A stretch of 64,000 nt of DNA from Pseudomonas salomonii (GCF_900107155.1 NZ_FNOX01000007.1:304483-368482); one strand, 5' to 3'; counted from the stretch's first letter, positions 7,388-16,520 are shown. The notes: generated by a model not told the origin, from the sequence alone. A program made the numbers and translations.

Positions 7388-7977
7388 ACGCCCACGACTT
7401 GCTCTGGGGCATGACCCCGGCGCATCTGCCTGTTGACGCGCCAGCCTGGGTACACGACGCGATCAGCGCCGGTCACCCGGTGGTGGTGCGTCGCGCCATG
7501 GCCGAGCCGGGTTACGTGGCCGTCGGTGTGCGCGGGCGCTTGCGTGAACAGCGGTTTGCGGCGGTGATGCCCCTTTTGGCGGTGCAACGACGTGTGAAGC
7601 CGCAAGACTTGCGCAGTGTGATCTCGTCACGGGATTTGCCGGCACTGCGCGCACTGGATCAACTGCGCCCGGTGTTGGCGCAACAAGACTGGGGCGTCAC
7701 CGGCAGTGCGGGTTTCGAGCTGGCCAGCGGCATTGAAGCACTGCATGCCCAAAGCGATCTGGATTTGATGCTGTGCACGCCCGAGCCACTTGAGCGCATC
7801 GCTGCACGCACTCTGCTGGCGTTGTTGGACGCGGCCGAATGCGCCGTCGACCTGCAATTGCAAACCCCATTCGGTGCTGTCGCTTTGCGCGAGTGGGCGG
7901 GTGAATCACGCCGGGTGCTGCTTAAAACCACCCACGGCGCGCACCTTGTACTCGACCCCTGGCAGGCCGTGGCATGA
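7381..7977 (+). CDS. mdcG: Phosphoribosyl-dephospho-CoA transferase (MdcC holo-ACP synthase)
   Basis: A 198-residue nucleotidyltransferase-type enzyme that moves the prosthetic group made by MdcB onto Ser25 of MdcC. A polymerase-beta-like motif is visible as GSAGFELASGIEAL with QSDLDLML (about 104–125), where the two Asp would bind metal. The ATG overlaps the mdcE end and the stop overlaps mdcH by ATGA. Confidence 0.9.
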   Translation: MVNAHDLLWGMTPAHLPVDAPAWVHDAISAGHPVVVRRAMAEPGYVAVGVRGRLREQRFAAVMPLLAVQRRVKPQDLRSVISSRDLPALRALDQLRPVLAQQDWGVTGSAGFELASGIEALHAQSDLDLMLCTPEPLERIAARTLLALLDAAECAVDLQLQTPFGAVALREWAGESRRVLLKTTHGAHLVLDPWQAVA

Positions 7978-8873
7978 GCAGCCTTCTGGTATTTCCAGGG
8001 CAGGGCGCCCAGCGCGCGGGCATGCTGCAAGCATTGCCTGCCCACGTCCTGGAAGAGGCCAGTGACGCACTGGGCGAAGACGCAAGCCTGCTCGATTCGG
8101 CCCAAGCCCTGGCCAGTACGCGTGCGGTGCAACTCTGCCTGTTGATCACCGGCGTGGCTCATGCCCGCCAATTGCAACACACGCCCGATTACGTGGCGGG
8201 CCTGTCCATCGGCGCCTACCCGGCAGCCGTCATCGCCGGTGCGCTGGAGTTTGCCGATGCGGTAAAGCTGGTGAGCCTGCGCGGCGAACTGATGCAAAAC
8301 GCTTATCCACAAGGCTTTGGCATGACCGCGATCATCGGCCCGCAGTTATCCACAGTCGAAACGCTGCTGGCCGAAATCCACAGCCCGCAAACCCCGGTGT
8401 ACCTGGCCAATATCAACGCCGACAACCAGACCGTCATCGCCGGCAGTGACGAAGCCATGCAGCGTGTGGCACAACGCATCAAAGGCAACGGCGTGGCCAA
8501 ACGCCTGGCCGTGAGCGTGCCATCCCATTGCGTGCTGCTGAACGAACCCGCCGAGGCATTGGCGCAGGCGTTTGTAACGCTCAAGGCGCCACGCATCACC
8601 TACCTGAGCAGCACCCGCGCGCGACCTATCCACAACCCCGAGCAACTGCGCGACGACCTGGCTTTCAACATGTGCCGCATCGTCGACTGGCGCGGCACCG
8701 TGCAAAGCGCCTACGAGCGCGGCGTGCGCCTGCAAATCGAACTGCCGCCTGGCGCGGTACTCACCGGCCTGTCCCGGCGTGTCTTCGAGCAAGGCAGCGT
8801 AATCGCCTATGAAGGCGCACGCCTGGACACCTTGCAGGCCCTGCTGCAAGAGGAGGAGCGCCGCCACCGATAA
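7974..8873 (+). CDS. mdcH: Malonyl-CoA:ACP transacylase (epsilon subunit)
   Basis: A 299-residue FabD-like malonyltransferase that primes the decarboxylase carrier protein from malonyl-CoA. The nucleophile serine lies in GLSIGAYPA (about 73–81), and a conserved His lies in VPSHCVLL (about 183–190). The N-terminus SSLLVFPGQGAQRAGM is typical. The start overlaps mdcG by 4 bp. The 67 bp to mdcL is the first real gap in the operon. Confidence 0.93.
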   Translation: MSSLLVFPGQGAQRAGMLQALPAHVLEEASDALGEDASLLDSAQALASTRAVQLCLLITGVAHARQLQHTPDYVAGLSIGAYPAAVIAGALEFADAVKLVSLRGELMQNAYPQGFGMTAIIGPQLSTVETLLAEIHSPQTPVYLANINADNQTVIAGSDEAMQRVAQRIKGNGVAKRLAVSVPSHCVLLNEPAEALAQAFVTLKAPRITYLSSTRARPIHNPEQLRDDLAFNMCRIVDWRGTVQSAYERGVRLQIELPPGAVLTGLSRRVFEQGSVIAYEGARLDTLQALLQEEERRHR

Positions 8874-8940
8874 AGCAGCACCCAAGGCTTTCGAAGCACA
8901 AAAACAACAATTTCGATGAAGCACTTTGAGGACAACAACC

Positions 8941-9333
8941 ATGATTATTTACGGTGTGGCGTTTCTGGCGCTGTGTACGTTGACCGGCCTGTTTATCGGT
9001 GAATTGCTGGGCAAATGGATGGGTATCCCGGCCAACGTCGGCGGGGTGGGTATCGCCATGTTGCTGTTGATCGGCCTGGGCAGTTACCTCAGCAAACGTG
9101 GGCTGTTTACCGGCAAGTCGGAGCAGGGCGTGAGCTTCTGGGCGGCGGTATATATCCCGATTGTGGTAGCGATGGCGGCCCAACAAAATGTGTACGGCGC
9201 GATCAAGGGCGGGCCTATGGCAATACTGGCCGGCACGCTCGCGGTGGTGCTGGGCTTTGCCCTGGTGCCGGTGCTGGTACGCATCGGCAACCGTGAGCCA
9301 GTTGCGGCTGTTCCCACTAAAGAAGCCGGGTGA
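8941..9333 (+). CDS. mdcL: Malonate transporter subunit MadL/MdcL
   Basis: A 130-residue hydrophobic protein with about four membrane segments, the small subunit of the two-component MadLM malonate importer. It starts MIIYGVAFLALCTLTGLF after AGGACAACAACC; an in-frame TTG at 8926 is less likely. Five bases separate it from mdcM. Confidence 0.92.
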   Translation: MIIYGVAFLALCTLTGLFIGELLGKWMGIPANVGGVGIAMLLLIGLGSYLSKRGLFTGKSEQGVSFWAAVYIPIVVAMAAQQNVYGAIKGGPMAILAGTLAVVLGFALVPVLVRIGNREPVAAVPTKEAG

Positions 9334-9338
9334 TCGCC

Positions 9339-10103
9339 ATGTACGAATCCATGATGAAAGTGATCACCGGCTACGGCCTGATCAGTGGTTTTGCCGTAAT
9401 CGGCCTGACCATGTGGGTGTCCTACTGGATCTCCGACACCTTCACCAAAGGCCGTCTGCACGGTTCGGCCATCGCCATTTTGCTCGGGCTGGTGCTGTCG
9501 TATGTGGGCGGCGCATTTACCGGCGGCGCCAAGGGGGTTGTGGATATACCGCTGCTGTCGGGCATCGGCTTGCTGGGCGGCGCCATGCTGCGGGACTTTG
9601 CCATTGTTGCCACGGCGTTTGGCGTGAGTGTGGATGAACTTAAACGCGCCGGTTATGTGGGCGTGCTGGCGCTGTTTGTCGGCGTGGGTTCATCGTTCGT
9701 GGCTGGCGTCGGAGTGGCGATGGCGTTTGGTTATACCGATGCCGTGAGCCTCACCACCATTGGTGCGGGCGCCGTAACCTACATCGTTGGCCCGGTGACG
9801 GGCGCGGCGATTGGTGCCAGCTCCGAGGTTATGGCGCTGTCGATTGCCGCCGGGTTGATCAAGGCCATTCTGGTGATGGTGATGACGCCGTTTGTAGCGC
9901 CGTTGATCGGGCTGAATAACCCACGCAGTGCGGTGATCTTCGGCGGCTTGATGGGCACTTCGAGCGGTGTGGCAGGTGGCTTGGCAGCGACTGATCCGAA
10001 GCTGGTGCCGTATGGTTGCCTGACGGCGGCGTTTTATACGGCGCTGGGCTGTCTGCTGGGGCCGTCGTTGCTGTTTTTGCTGATGCGCGGGTTGGTGGGC
10101 TGA
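9339..10103 (+). CDS. mdcM: Malonate transporter subunit MadM/MdcM
   Basis: A 254-residue polytopic membrane protein (roughly seven or eight hydrophobic segments), partner of MdcL in sodium-coupled malonate uptake in studied homologues. ATG at 9339 (MYESMMKVITGYGL) follows closely on the mdcL stop. It is the last gene of the operon and is followed by a repeat unit rather than an evident terminator. Confidence 0.92.
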   Translation: MYESMMKVITGYGLISGFAVIGLTMWVSYWISDTFTKGRLHGSAIAILLGLVLSYVGGAFTGGAKGVVDIPLLSGIGLLGGAMLRDFAIVATAFGVSVDELKRAGYVGVLALFVGVGSSFVAGVGVAMAFGYTDAVSLTTIGAGAVTYIVGPVTGAAIGASSEVMALSIAAGLIKAILVMVMTPFVAPLIGLNNPRSAVIFGGLMGTSSGVAGGLAATDPKLVPYGCLTAAFYTALGCLLGPSLLFLLMRGLVG

Positions 10104-10123
10104 CCTGAGCCGGCCTCATTAAT

Positions 10124-10236
10124 GATCGTTCCCACGCTCCGCGTGGGAATGCAGCCCTGGACGCTCCGCGTCTGCTCTTAAAGGCGTGACGCGGAGCGTC
10201 ACATGAGGCATTCCCACGCAGAGCGTGGGAACGATC
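10124..10236. repeat. GATCGTTCCCACGC-family inverted repeat between mdcM and mdcR
   Basis: Complete double-hairpin unit with outer arms GATCGTTCCCACGC and inner arms GACGCTCCGCGTC/GACGCGGAGCGTC. It lies between the convergent ends of mdcM and mdcR, where it may act as a bidirectional stop. Confidence 0.9.
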
Positions 10237-10240
10237 GGTG

Positions 10241-11155
10241 TCAGGTTTGGCGATTGGCATACATCCGACACTCCGCCAGCAACGCCAGCAAGTTCGGATC
10301 ACGCTCCTTGGCCTTCAAGAACACCACGCCAATATGCTGCTGCAACCGATACCGCGGCTGCAGCGGTATGAGCTTCACGCGGTTCTCATACACCGCCGCG
10401 ATCCGCCCTGGCAGCAACGCATAACCCACACCCGAGCTGACCATGCTCAGCAGCGTGAAAATGTCGTTCACCTGCATCGCCACCTTCGGCTCGAACCCCG
10501 CCTGCTTGAACACCCGGTTGCCGTCCTGATGGGTGGCGAAGCCTTGGGTGAGGGTGATGAAGGTCGCGTCGCGCACATCCGCCAGGTCGATCTGCTGCTC
10601 GCGGTCGAAGGGTGAATCGGCCGGTGTGGCGAGGAAGATGTCGTCGGAAAACAGCGCGATCTGTTCGCAGTCGGGGTCGTTGGCATGCTCGTCGAGGGAG
10701 ATCAGGATCGCGTCCACCTCCATGTTCTTGAGCTTGTAGAGCAGGTCGAAGTTGGAGCCCAGAATCAGGTCGATATTGAGTTCGCTGCGCCTGATTTTCA
10801 GGCCCATGATCAGTTGCGGCACGGTTTTGACCGTCAGCGAATACAGCGAGCCCAGCTTGAAACGCTCGGCGGAGAAGCCGGCGGCTTCGCGGGTCAGGCG
10901 CACGCTGTCGACCACGTCGGCCACCAGCTTTTGGGCGCGTTCTTCCAGCACGTAGGCGCTTTCCAGCGGGGTGAGGTTGCGCCCTTCGTGTTTGAACAAC
11001 GGGCAGCGCAGCGCATTTTCCAGCGAGTGAATAGCACGGTGCACGCTGACGTTGCTGGTTTGCAGCTCGGCAGCGGCGCGGGCGAGGTTGCCGGTGCGCA
11101 TGAACGCCAGGAAGATTTCCAGTTTCTTGAGGGTGAATTCTTCGTCGATCAGCAT
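10241..11155 (-). CDS. mdcR: LysR-family regulator of malonate utilisation
   Basis: A 304-residue LysR-type regulator with an N-terminal winged helix (LEIFLAFMRTGNLARAAAEL, about 12–31) and a substrate-binding domain. It points toward the mdc operon end, the usual place of mdcR in Pseudomonas, and probably activates mdc transcription in response to malonate. The start MLIDEEFTLKKLEIF is the only good one. Function is assigned mainly from context. Confidence 0.85.
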   Translation of the reverse strand: MLIDEEFTLKKLEIFLAFMRTGNLARAAAELQTSNVSVHRAIHSLENALRCPLFKHEGRNLTPLESAYVLEERAQKLVADVVDSVRLTREAAGFSAERFKLGSLYSLTVKTVPQLIMGLKIRRSELNIDLILGSNFDLLYKLKNMEVDAILISLDEHANDPDCEQIALFSDDIFLATPADSPFDREQQIDLADVRDATFITLTQGFATHQDGNRVFKQAGFEPKVAMQVNDIFTLLSMVSSGVGYALLPGRIAAVYENRVKLIPLQPRYRLQQHIGVVFLKAKERDPNLLALLAECRMYANRQT

Positions 11156-11505
11156 GGCCGTGGCTCGGGTTCGAATGCCGTCGATTGTGCCCCTAAAACC
11201 CGTTCACTCCCAGCCATGCGCTGCACAGGCCCAGCACCAGGCGGGTGTACCGAAGGGAACAGGTACAGCCCGCGCACGGTCACAACCGCACCTGGCGAGC
11301 CATGCAGATGGCGATATTGGGGCCGGGCCATGGAGATTGCCGTATGTGGGAGCAGGCAAGCCAGCTCCCACAGGATGACGTGAATGAGCTATCGGCGTGT
11401 GTGTTTGGGCAAATGAAGACATGCGTGTTACCTGCAACAGTGCCGGTAGCGTCAGAATGGTTCTGGCACAACCATGTGGTAACGGTTATTCGAGGTGAGT
11501 GACAC
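11156..11505. other. Intergenic region without a recognised gene
   Basis: About 350 bp between mdcR and the hemolysin III gene. It contains a short REP-like hairpin (11345–11372). No start with plausible ribosome site and codon use was found on either strand. Confidence 0.5.
11345..11372. repeat. Short REP-like hairpin
   Basis: TGTGGGAGCAGGCAAGC and its imperfect complement form one hairpin. It is a minimal version of the GTGGGAGC repeat family. Confidence 0.7.
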
Positions 11506-12123
11506 ATGTATCACGGGGAACGATTCAACGCCTGGAGCCACTTGGCCGGGGCGGTTGCCGCTTTTGTCGGCGCAGTGTGGATGTTGGTGGTGGCGAGCCT
11601 GGACGGCAGCCCCTGGAAGATCGTCAGTGTGGCGATTTATGGTTTTACCCTGCTGGTGCTGTACAGCGCGTCCACCGTGTACCACAGCGTGCAGGGGCGG
11701 CGAAAAGAGATCATGCAGAAGGTTGATCACTTTTCGATCTACCTGCTGATTGCGGGCAGCTACACACCCTTTTGCCTGGTGACGCTGCGCGGGCCGTGGG
11801 GTTGGACGCTGTTTGGAATCGTGTGGGGGCTGGCGGTGATCGGCATTTTGCAGGAGATCAAACCAAGGTCTGAGGCGCGGATTCTGTCGATTGTCATCTA
11901 CGCGGTGATGGGCTGGATTGTGCTGGTGGCGGTCAAGCCATTGATTGCCGCGCTGGGCACGGCGGGGTTTATCTGGCTGGCGTCGGGCGGGGTGTTGTAC
12001 ACCGTCGGCATCATCTTTTTTGCCCTGGAGGATCGCCTGCGCCATTCCCACGGGATCTGGCATTTGTTTGTGATCGGCGGCAGTTTGCTGCACTTTGTGG
12101 CGATCATGCATTACGTGCTGTGA
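11506..12123 (+). CDS. Hemolysin III family (YqfA-like) membrane protein
   Basis: A 205-residue protein with seven predicted membrane segments, related to progestin/adipoQ receptors and bacterial YqfA/hemolysin III. Conserved polar motifs are YHSVQGRR (about 65–72), DHFSIYLLIAGSYTPFCL (about 79–96) and HSHGIWHLF (about 185–193), with His/Asp likely binding zinc. Despite the family name a haemolytic role is not established. A start one codon group upstream (11495) is out of frame. Confidence 0.88.
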   Translation: MYHGERFNAWSHLAGAVAAFVGAVWMLVVASLDGSPWKIVSVAIYGFTLLVLYSASTVYHSVQGRRKEIMQKVDHFSIYLLIAGSYTPFCLVTLRGPWGWTLFGIVWGLAVIGILQEIKPRSEARILSIVIYAVMGWIVLVAVKPLIAALGTAGFIWLASGGVLYTVGIIFFALEDRLRHSHGIWHLFVIGGSLLHFVAIMHYVL

Positions 12124-12144
12124 CCTGTGGACGCTGGCTTTTTT

Positions 12145-12163
12145 TGGGAGCCAGCTCCCACAT
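12145..12163. repeat. Short GGGAGC palindrome fragment
   Basis: TGGGAGCCAGCTCCCA lies between the hemolysin III gene and the convergent LysR gene. It looks like a truncated member of the GTGGGAGC family. Confidence 0.5.
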
Positions 12164-12179
12164 TGGATAGGTGGTGTTT

Positions 12180-13082
12180 TTAGAGGCGTTCGAGCAATTC
12201 GCGGGCGCGCTTGCCGAAGATCTGCAGCAAGTTCGCCAACATATGGGGCGGCGGCTCATCAGCGCGCGTCAGGGCGTACAGGGTGATCGGCAATGGCGGC
12301 GTCAGCGGGCGAATGCAGGTGGTCGCCGTCGACGCGCCGAGGGCGGTGAACGGGTCGATCACCGTCAACCCGGCACCTGACTCCACCATCGCCCGGGCCA
12401 GGGAATAGGTCTGTACGGCAATGCTCACCCGTGGCGGTGGGTCGACGTTTTCCAGGTAGCTGTCGAGCTTGGCGGCCAACGGGTCGGCACTGGACAAGCC
12501 TACCAGTGGCGCACCCGCCAGGTCAGCCAAGGGCAGTGGCTTGCTCAGCTCGGCATCAGACCAATAACCCTTGGACGCCAGCGCCACCAACACGCCGTTG
12601 GCCAGCACCTGGGTGGTCAGCCCCGGATGGCCGGAGAAGTTGAGCGTCAGCGCCAGGTCAATCTCACGCATCAACAGCTTCTGCACCAGCTCGCGGCTAT
12701 GGTCGCTGGACAGTTCACAGGCAATGTCCGGGTAGTCGCGCTTCCATTCCAGAATGGCCGGCGGCAGCAACGACAGGGCCAGGGCTGGAATCGCACCAAT
12801 ACGCACACTTTGGCCCGGCTTGCGGCGCAGGCTCTTGGCCAGGCGCCGCACGCCTTGCAGGCTTTCGGTGACTTTTTCGACTTCGCTTTCCAGCGCCAGG
12901 GCTTCCGGTGTGGGCTGCAGTTTGCCGCGCACCCGCAGAAACAACGGAAAGCCCAACTGCAACTCGGCGTGCTGCAGCACCTTGGTCACCGCCGGTTGCG
13001 AGACGTGCAACAGCTGCGCGGCGGCGCTGACGGAGCCGGTCTGGCGGATCGCCTGGAAGATTTCGATATGACGCAGGCGCAT
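12180..13082 (-). CDS. LysR-family transcriptional regulator
   Basis: A 300-residue LysR-type regulator. The helix-turn-helix is MRLRHIEIFQAIRQTGSVSA onward with SQPAVTKVLQHAE recognition helix. The start at 13082 gives the usual LysR N-terminus; an in-frame ATG 15 codons upstream (MNKDGSPINK) is possible. It is divergent from the DadA-like oxidase/RidA/binding-protein genes across about 110 bp, so it probably regulates them. Confidence 0.85.
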   Translation of the reverse strand: MRLRHIEIFQAIRQTGSVSAAAQLLHVSQPAVTKVLQHAELQLGFPLFLRVRGKLQPTPEALALESEVEKVTESLQGVRRLAKSLRRKPGQSVRIGAIPALALSLLPPAILEWKRDYPDIACELSSDHSRELVQKLLMREIDLALTLNFSGHPGLTTQVLANGVLVALASKGYWSDAELSKPLPLADLAGAPLVGLSSADPLAAKLDSYLENVDPPPRVSIAVQTYSLARAMVESGAGLTVIDPFTALGASTATTCIRPLTPPLPITLYALTRADEPPPHMLANLLQIFGKRARELLERL

Positions 13083-13190
13083 GGCAAGTCCATAACCTTT
13101 GTTTATAGGTGACCCATCTTTATTCATTGTCGGCGGCCTGTCACCTGGCCCTAGGCTTGGGGCCAGTCAATTCAACAGCGGGTGGCAGCA

Positions 13191-14432
13191 ATGGCCAAGC
13201 AGGTTTGCATCATCGGTGGTGGCGTTATCGGCTTGGCGAGTGCCTACGCCCTGGTGCGTGCAGGCCATGAAGTGACAGTGATCGAAGCGCGGGACAGCCT
13301 GGGCAGCGAGACCAGTTTCGCCAACGGCGGGCAGCTCTCCTACCGTTATGTCGCGCCGTTGGCCGACAAAGGTGTGCCGCTGCAAGCCATCGGCTGGTTG
13401 CTGCGCGGTGATTCGCCGCTGAAGCTGCGCCCACGCCTCGACCCGCAGCAATGGCGCTGGATGGCGGCCTTTATCGGCGCCTGCCGTGGCTCGGTGAACA
13501 AACGCAATGCTGCGCACCTGCTGCGCCTGGCGTCCTTGAGCCAGGCCACGCTGGAGCAATGGCGCGAATGCGATCGCCTGGAAGGCTTCGATTGGCGGCG
13601 CAACGGCAAACTGGTGACGTTTCGTAACGCCGCGTCCTTTGAGCATGCGCGCAGCAAGGTCACCAATAGCCTGCAGCAGCAGGTGATGTCCATGGCCGAT
13701 TGTGCGCACTTGGAGCCAGCGTTAATGGGCGCCGACTTTCTCGGTGGCATCTACACGCCGAACGAGGAGGTGGCTGACTGTCACGCCTTCTGCCAACGGC
13801 TGGCGGCCCGGCTCGAAGCCTCGGGGCGCTGCAGGTTTTTGCTGGGCCGCAAGGTCACTCGTATTCGCCACGCCGACGGCGCGGTGCAGGCCATCGAGCT
13901 GGGTGACGAGGTGATGGCGGTGGATCAACTGGTGCTGGCGGCCGGGCATCGCAGCGCGCAATTGGGTGTGCCTGGGTTGTCATTGCCCCTGTATCCGCTC
14001 AAGGGTTACAGCCTGAACGTGCCGATTGGCGCGCATCACCAGGCGCCGAACGTGAGTGTCACCGACTATGACCGCAAGATCGTGTATGCGCGCATCGGCG
14101 AGCAACTGCGGGTCGCGGCCATGGTGGATATCGTCGGCTTTGATGCAGGCCTTGAGCCCAAGCGCCTGGCGCTGATGAAGCGCCAGGCCATGGAGACATT
14201 CCCAACGGCCGGCGATTACACCCACGCCGTCGAATGGGCCGGCATGCGCCCGGCAACACCCACCGGCGTGCCGCTGATCGGCGCCAGCGCCTATCGCAAC
14301 CTGTGGCTGAACCTGGGCCACGGCGCCCTGGGCTTCACCCTGGCCTGCGGCAGCGGCCAATTGCTGGCCGAACTGATCAGTGAACACGCGCCTTCCATCG
14401 ATATGCAGGGCCTCACGCCCCGCGCCGCTTAA
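13191..14432 (+). CDS. FAD-dependent D-amino acid dehydrogenase-like oxidase
   Basis: A 413-residue DadA/DAO-family flavoprotein. The Rossmann dinucleotide site is VCIIGGGVIGLASAYALV followed by Glu in VIEA. The C-terminal half has the substrate-domain pattern WAGMRPATPTGVPLIG (about 344–359). It probably oxidises an amino acid to an imine and feeds electrons to the respiratory chain. The RidA-like gene 10 bp downstream, which hydrolyses such imines, agrees. The in-frame GTG at 13182 is a less likely start. Substrate is not known. Confidence 0.83.
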   Translation: MAKQVCIIGGGVIGLASAYALVRAGHEVTVIEARDSLGSETSFANGGQLSYRYVAPLADKGVPLQAIGWLLRGDSPLKLRPRLDPQQWRWMAAFIGACRGSVNKRNAAHLLRLASLSQATLEQWRECDRLEGFDWRRNGKLVTFRNAASFEHARSKVTNSLQQQVMSMADCAHLEPALMGADFLGGIYTPNEEVADCHAFCQRLAARLEASGRCRFLLGRKVTRIRHADGAVQAIELGDEVMAVDQLVLAAGHRSAQLGVPGLSLPLYPLKGYSLNVPIGAHHQAPNVSVTDYDRKIVYARIGEQLRVAAMVDIVGFDAGLEPKRLALMKRQAMETFPTAGDYTHAVEWAGMRPATPTGVPLIGASAYRNLWLNLGHGALGFTLACGSGQLLAELISEHAPSIDMQGLTPRAA

Positions 14433-14442
14433 GGATACAGCC

Positions 14443-14793
14443 ATGACCATCACTCGAATCAGCAGCAACGAGCGCCTCTCTGGCGCCGTCACCTTCAAGG
14501 ACCTGGTGTTCCTCTCGGGCCAGGTGCCGGGCGACGGCCAGGATGTGGCCACGCAAACCCGCGAAGTACTGGCCAGGATCGACGCACTGCTGGCGCAAGC
14601 AGGCAGCGACAAGGATCACGTACTCAACGCCACGATTTACCTCAAAGACATCTGCAGCGGTTTTGCACCCATGAATGAAGTGTGGTCCGCGTGGTTGTCG
14701 CCGGGCATGGCGCCGACACGCACCACCTTGCAGGCCGAACTGGCGCGCCCGACGGTGCTGGTGGAAATCAGCGTGATTGCTGTACGTAAATAA
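14443..14793 (+). CDS. RidA/YjgF-family imine deaminase
   Basis: A 116-residue RidA-like protein with FLSGQVPGDG (about 23–32) and a C-terminal RPTVLVEISVIAVRK in which the conserved Arg contacts the substrate carboxylate. It probably hydrolyses reactive imine/enamine products of the upstream oxidase. It lies in the same operon, 10 bp after the oxidase. Confidence 0.88.
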   Translation: MTITRISSNERLSGAVTFKDLVFLSGQVPGDGQDVATQTREVLARIDALLAQAGSDKDHVLNATIYLKDICSGFAPMNEVWSAWLSPGMAPTRTTLQAELARPTVLVEISVIAVRK

Positions 14794-14817
14794 CCAAAAG
14801 ACCAACGGAGCATAACA

Positions 14818-15720
14818 ATGAAAAAAATCCTGTTGACCGGCTGCACCCTGGGGCTGTTGTTTGGCGCACAGGTTCAGGCCAATCAAGCCCCGCTGGACGG
14901 CACCTTGAGCAAGATCGCGAATGCCAAGTCGATCACCTTGGGGTATCGCGATGCCTCGGTGCCGTTTTCCTATGTGGGCGATAGCAGCGGTACGCCCATG
15001 GGCTATTCGGTGGAGTTGGCGAACAAGATCGTTGAGCGCATCCAGCAGAAAATCGGGGTGGCCAAACTCAATGTGAAGTACAACCTGGTGACCTCTCAGA
15101 CCCGTATTCCGCTGGTGCAAAACGGCACCGTCGACCTGGAATGCGGCTCCACCGGTGTGACCGCCGAGCGGCAGAAGCAGGTGGCGTTTTCCTACGGGTT
15201 TATCTATGTGAAGGGCCAACTGCTGACCGCCAAAGACAGCGGCATCCAGGGTTTTGAAGACCTCGCGGGCAAGAACGTGGTGACCACGGCCGGCACCACC
15301 AATGAACGCTTTCTCAAGAGCTACAACGCTGACCACAAGGCCAATATGTTTGTGATCAGCGCCAAGGACCATGGCGAAGCGTTCAAAATGCTCGAGACCG
15401 GCCGCGCAGTGGCGTTCTACATGGATGATGCGCTGCTCTACGGCGAGCGGGCCAAGGCCCGTGACCCGCACCATTGGGTCGTCGTGGGCAAGGAACAGTC
15501 GCGGGAGATCTACAGCTGCATGCTGCGCAAGGACGACCCGCAGTTTCTCGCCGTGGTCAACGAAACGCTCGCCGACCTGTACCGCTCCGGGGAGATCAAC
15601 GGGATTTATCAGCGCTGGTTTGAACAGCCGATTCCGCCCAAGGGCCTGAACCTGGAGTTCCCGATGACCAGCGAGTTGAAGGCGATTATTGCCAAGCCGG
15701 TGAGTGACCCGGTGGAATGA
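14818..15720 (+). CDS. Periplasmic amino-acid-binding protein (GltI/AatJ-like)
   Basis: A 300-residue type 3 solute-binding protein with a signal peptide cleaved after GAQVQA (about residue 20). Conserved pattern: ITLGYRDASVPFSYVGD, then VDLECGSTGVTAERQKQVAFS. It resembles glutamate/aspartate-binding GltI. It is co-directional with the oxidase and RidA genes 24 bp downstream of ridA, but no permease or ATPase gene follows, so it must use a transporter encoded elsewhere or act as a sensor ligand. Confidence 0.85.
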   Translation: MKKILLTGCTLGLLFGAQVQANQAPLDGTLSKIANAKSITLGYRDASVPFSYVGDSSGTPMGYSVELANKIVERIQQKIGVAKLNVKYNLVTSQTRIPLVQNGTVDLECGSTGVTAERQKQVAFSYGFIYVKGQLLTAKDSGIQGFEDLAGKNVVTTAGTTNERFLKSYNADHKANMFVISAKDHGEAFKMLETGRAVAFYMDDALLYGERAKARDPHHWVVVGKEQSREIYSCMLRKDDPQFLAVVNETLADLYRSGEINGIYQRWFEQPIPPKGLNLEFPMTSELKAIIAKPVSDPVE

Positions 15721-15730
15721 TAGACGCAAT

Positions 15731-15761
15731 GATCGTTCCCACGCTCCGCGTGGGAACGATC
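15731..15761. repeat. Collapsed GATCGTTCCCACGC palindrome
   Basis: A 31-bp near-perfect palindrome in which the outer arms of the longer repeat are joined around CTCCG, with the internal part missing. It lies between the binding-protein gene and convergent rsmE. Confidence 0.85.
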
Positions 15762-15770
15762 GGGCGCGGG

Positions 15771-16490
15771 TTAGAAGTCGCCCCAGAGTTGCTGGGCCAC
15801 GGCCAATGCCACCACGGGTGCCGTCTCGGTGCGCAGCACCCGCGGGCCGAGGCGGGCGGCGTGGAAGCCGGCGCCTTGGGCCGCTTGTACTTCAGGGTCG
15901 GTCAACCCGCCTTCCGGCCCGATCAGGAACGCCAGGCTTGATGGCTTGGCGTGGCTGACCATCGGCTCGGCCACCGGGTGCAGCACCAGCTTCAAATCCG
16001 CCTCGGCTTGCTTCAACCAGTCGGCCAGTAACAGCGGCGGGTGAATCACCGGCACCGTCGAGCGCCCGCATTGCTCGCAGGCGCTGATTGCCACCTGGCG
16101 CCAGTGCAACAGGCGTTTGTCGGCGCGTTCATCCTTCAAGCGCACTTCGCAGCGGTCGCTGAAGATCGGCGTGATTTCATTCACACCCAATTCGGTGGCT
16201 TTCTGAATCGCCCAATCCATGCGCTCGCCCCGGGACAGGCCTTGGCCGAGGTGGATGTGCAGCGGTGATTCGGCCTGGCCCGCAAAGCTTTCGGTGAGTT
16301 GCACGGTGACGCGTTTTTTACCGACCTCCAGCAAGGCGCCGCGAAACTCCTGGCCGGAGCCGTCGAACAATTGCACGGCATCACCTTCGCCCATGCGCAA
16401 TACGCGGCTGATGTAGTGCGCCTGGGCTTCGGGCAATTCATGCTCGCCGATGCTGAGCGGGGTGTCGGTGAAAAAGCGGGACAGTCTCAT
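15771..16490 (-). CDS. rsmE: 16S rRNA m3U1498 methyltransferase
   Basis: A 239-residue SPOUT-class RsmE: N-terminal PUA-like part (MRLSRFFTDTPLSIGEHELP) and C-terminal knot with FLIGPEGGLTDPEVQAA. It uses S-adenosylmethionine to methylate U1498 in the 30S subunit. The start at 16490 is chosen because the longer frame begins inside a repeat unit. It lies just downstream of bioA on the same strand, as in P. aeruginosa. Confidence 0.93.
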   Translation of the reverse strand: MRLSRFFTDTPLSIGEHELPEAQAHYISRVLRMGEGDAVQLFDGSGQEFRGALLEVGKKRVTVQLTESFAGQAESPLHIHLGQGLSRGERMDWAIQKATELGVNEITPIFSDRCEVRLKDERADKRLLHWRQVAISACEQCGRSTVPVIHPPLLLADWLKQAEADLKLVLHPVAEPMVSHAKPSSLAFLIGPEGGLTDPEVQAAQGAGFHAARLGPRVLRTETAPVVALAVAQQLWGDF

Positions 16491-16520
16491 TTCTGTTCTC
16501 TGGAAGTGGTGTGCAGAGCG

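Noticed and set aside
11160..11500. Short frames between mdcR and hemolysin III gene
   Set aside because: No ribosome sites, poor codon use, and repeat content.
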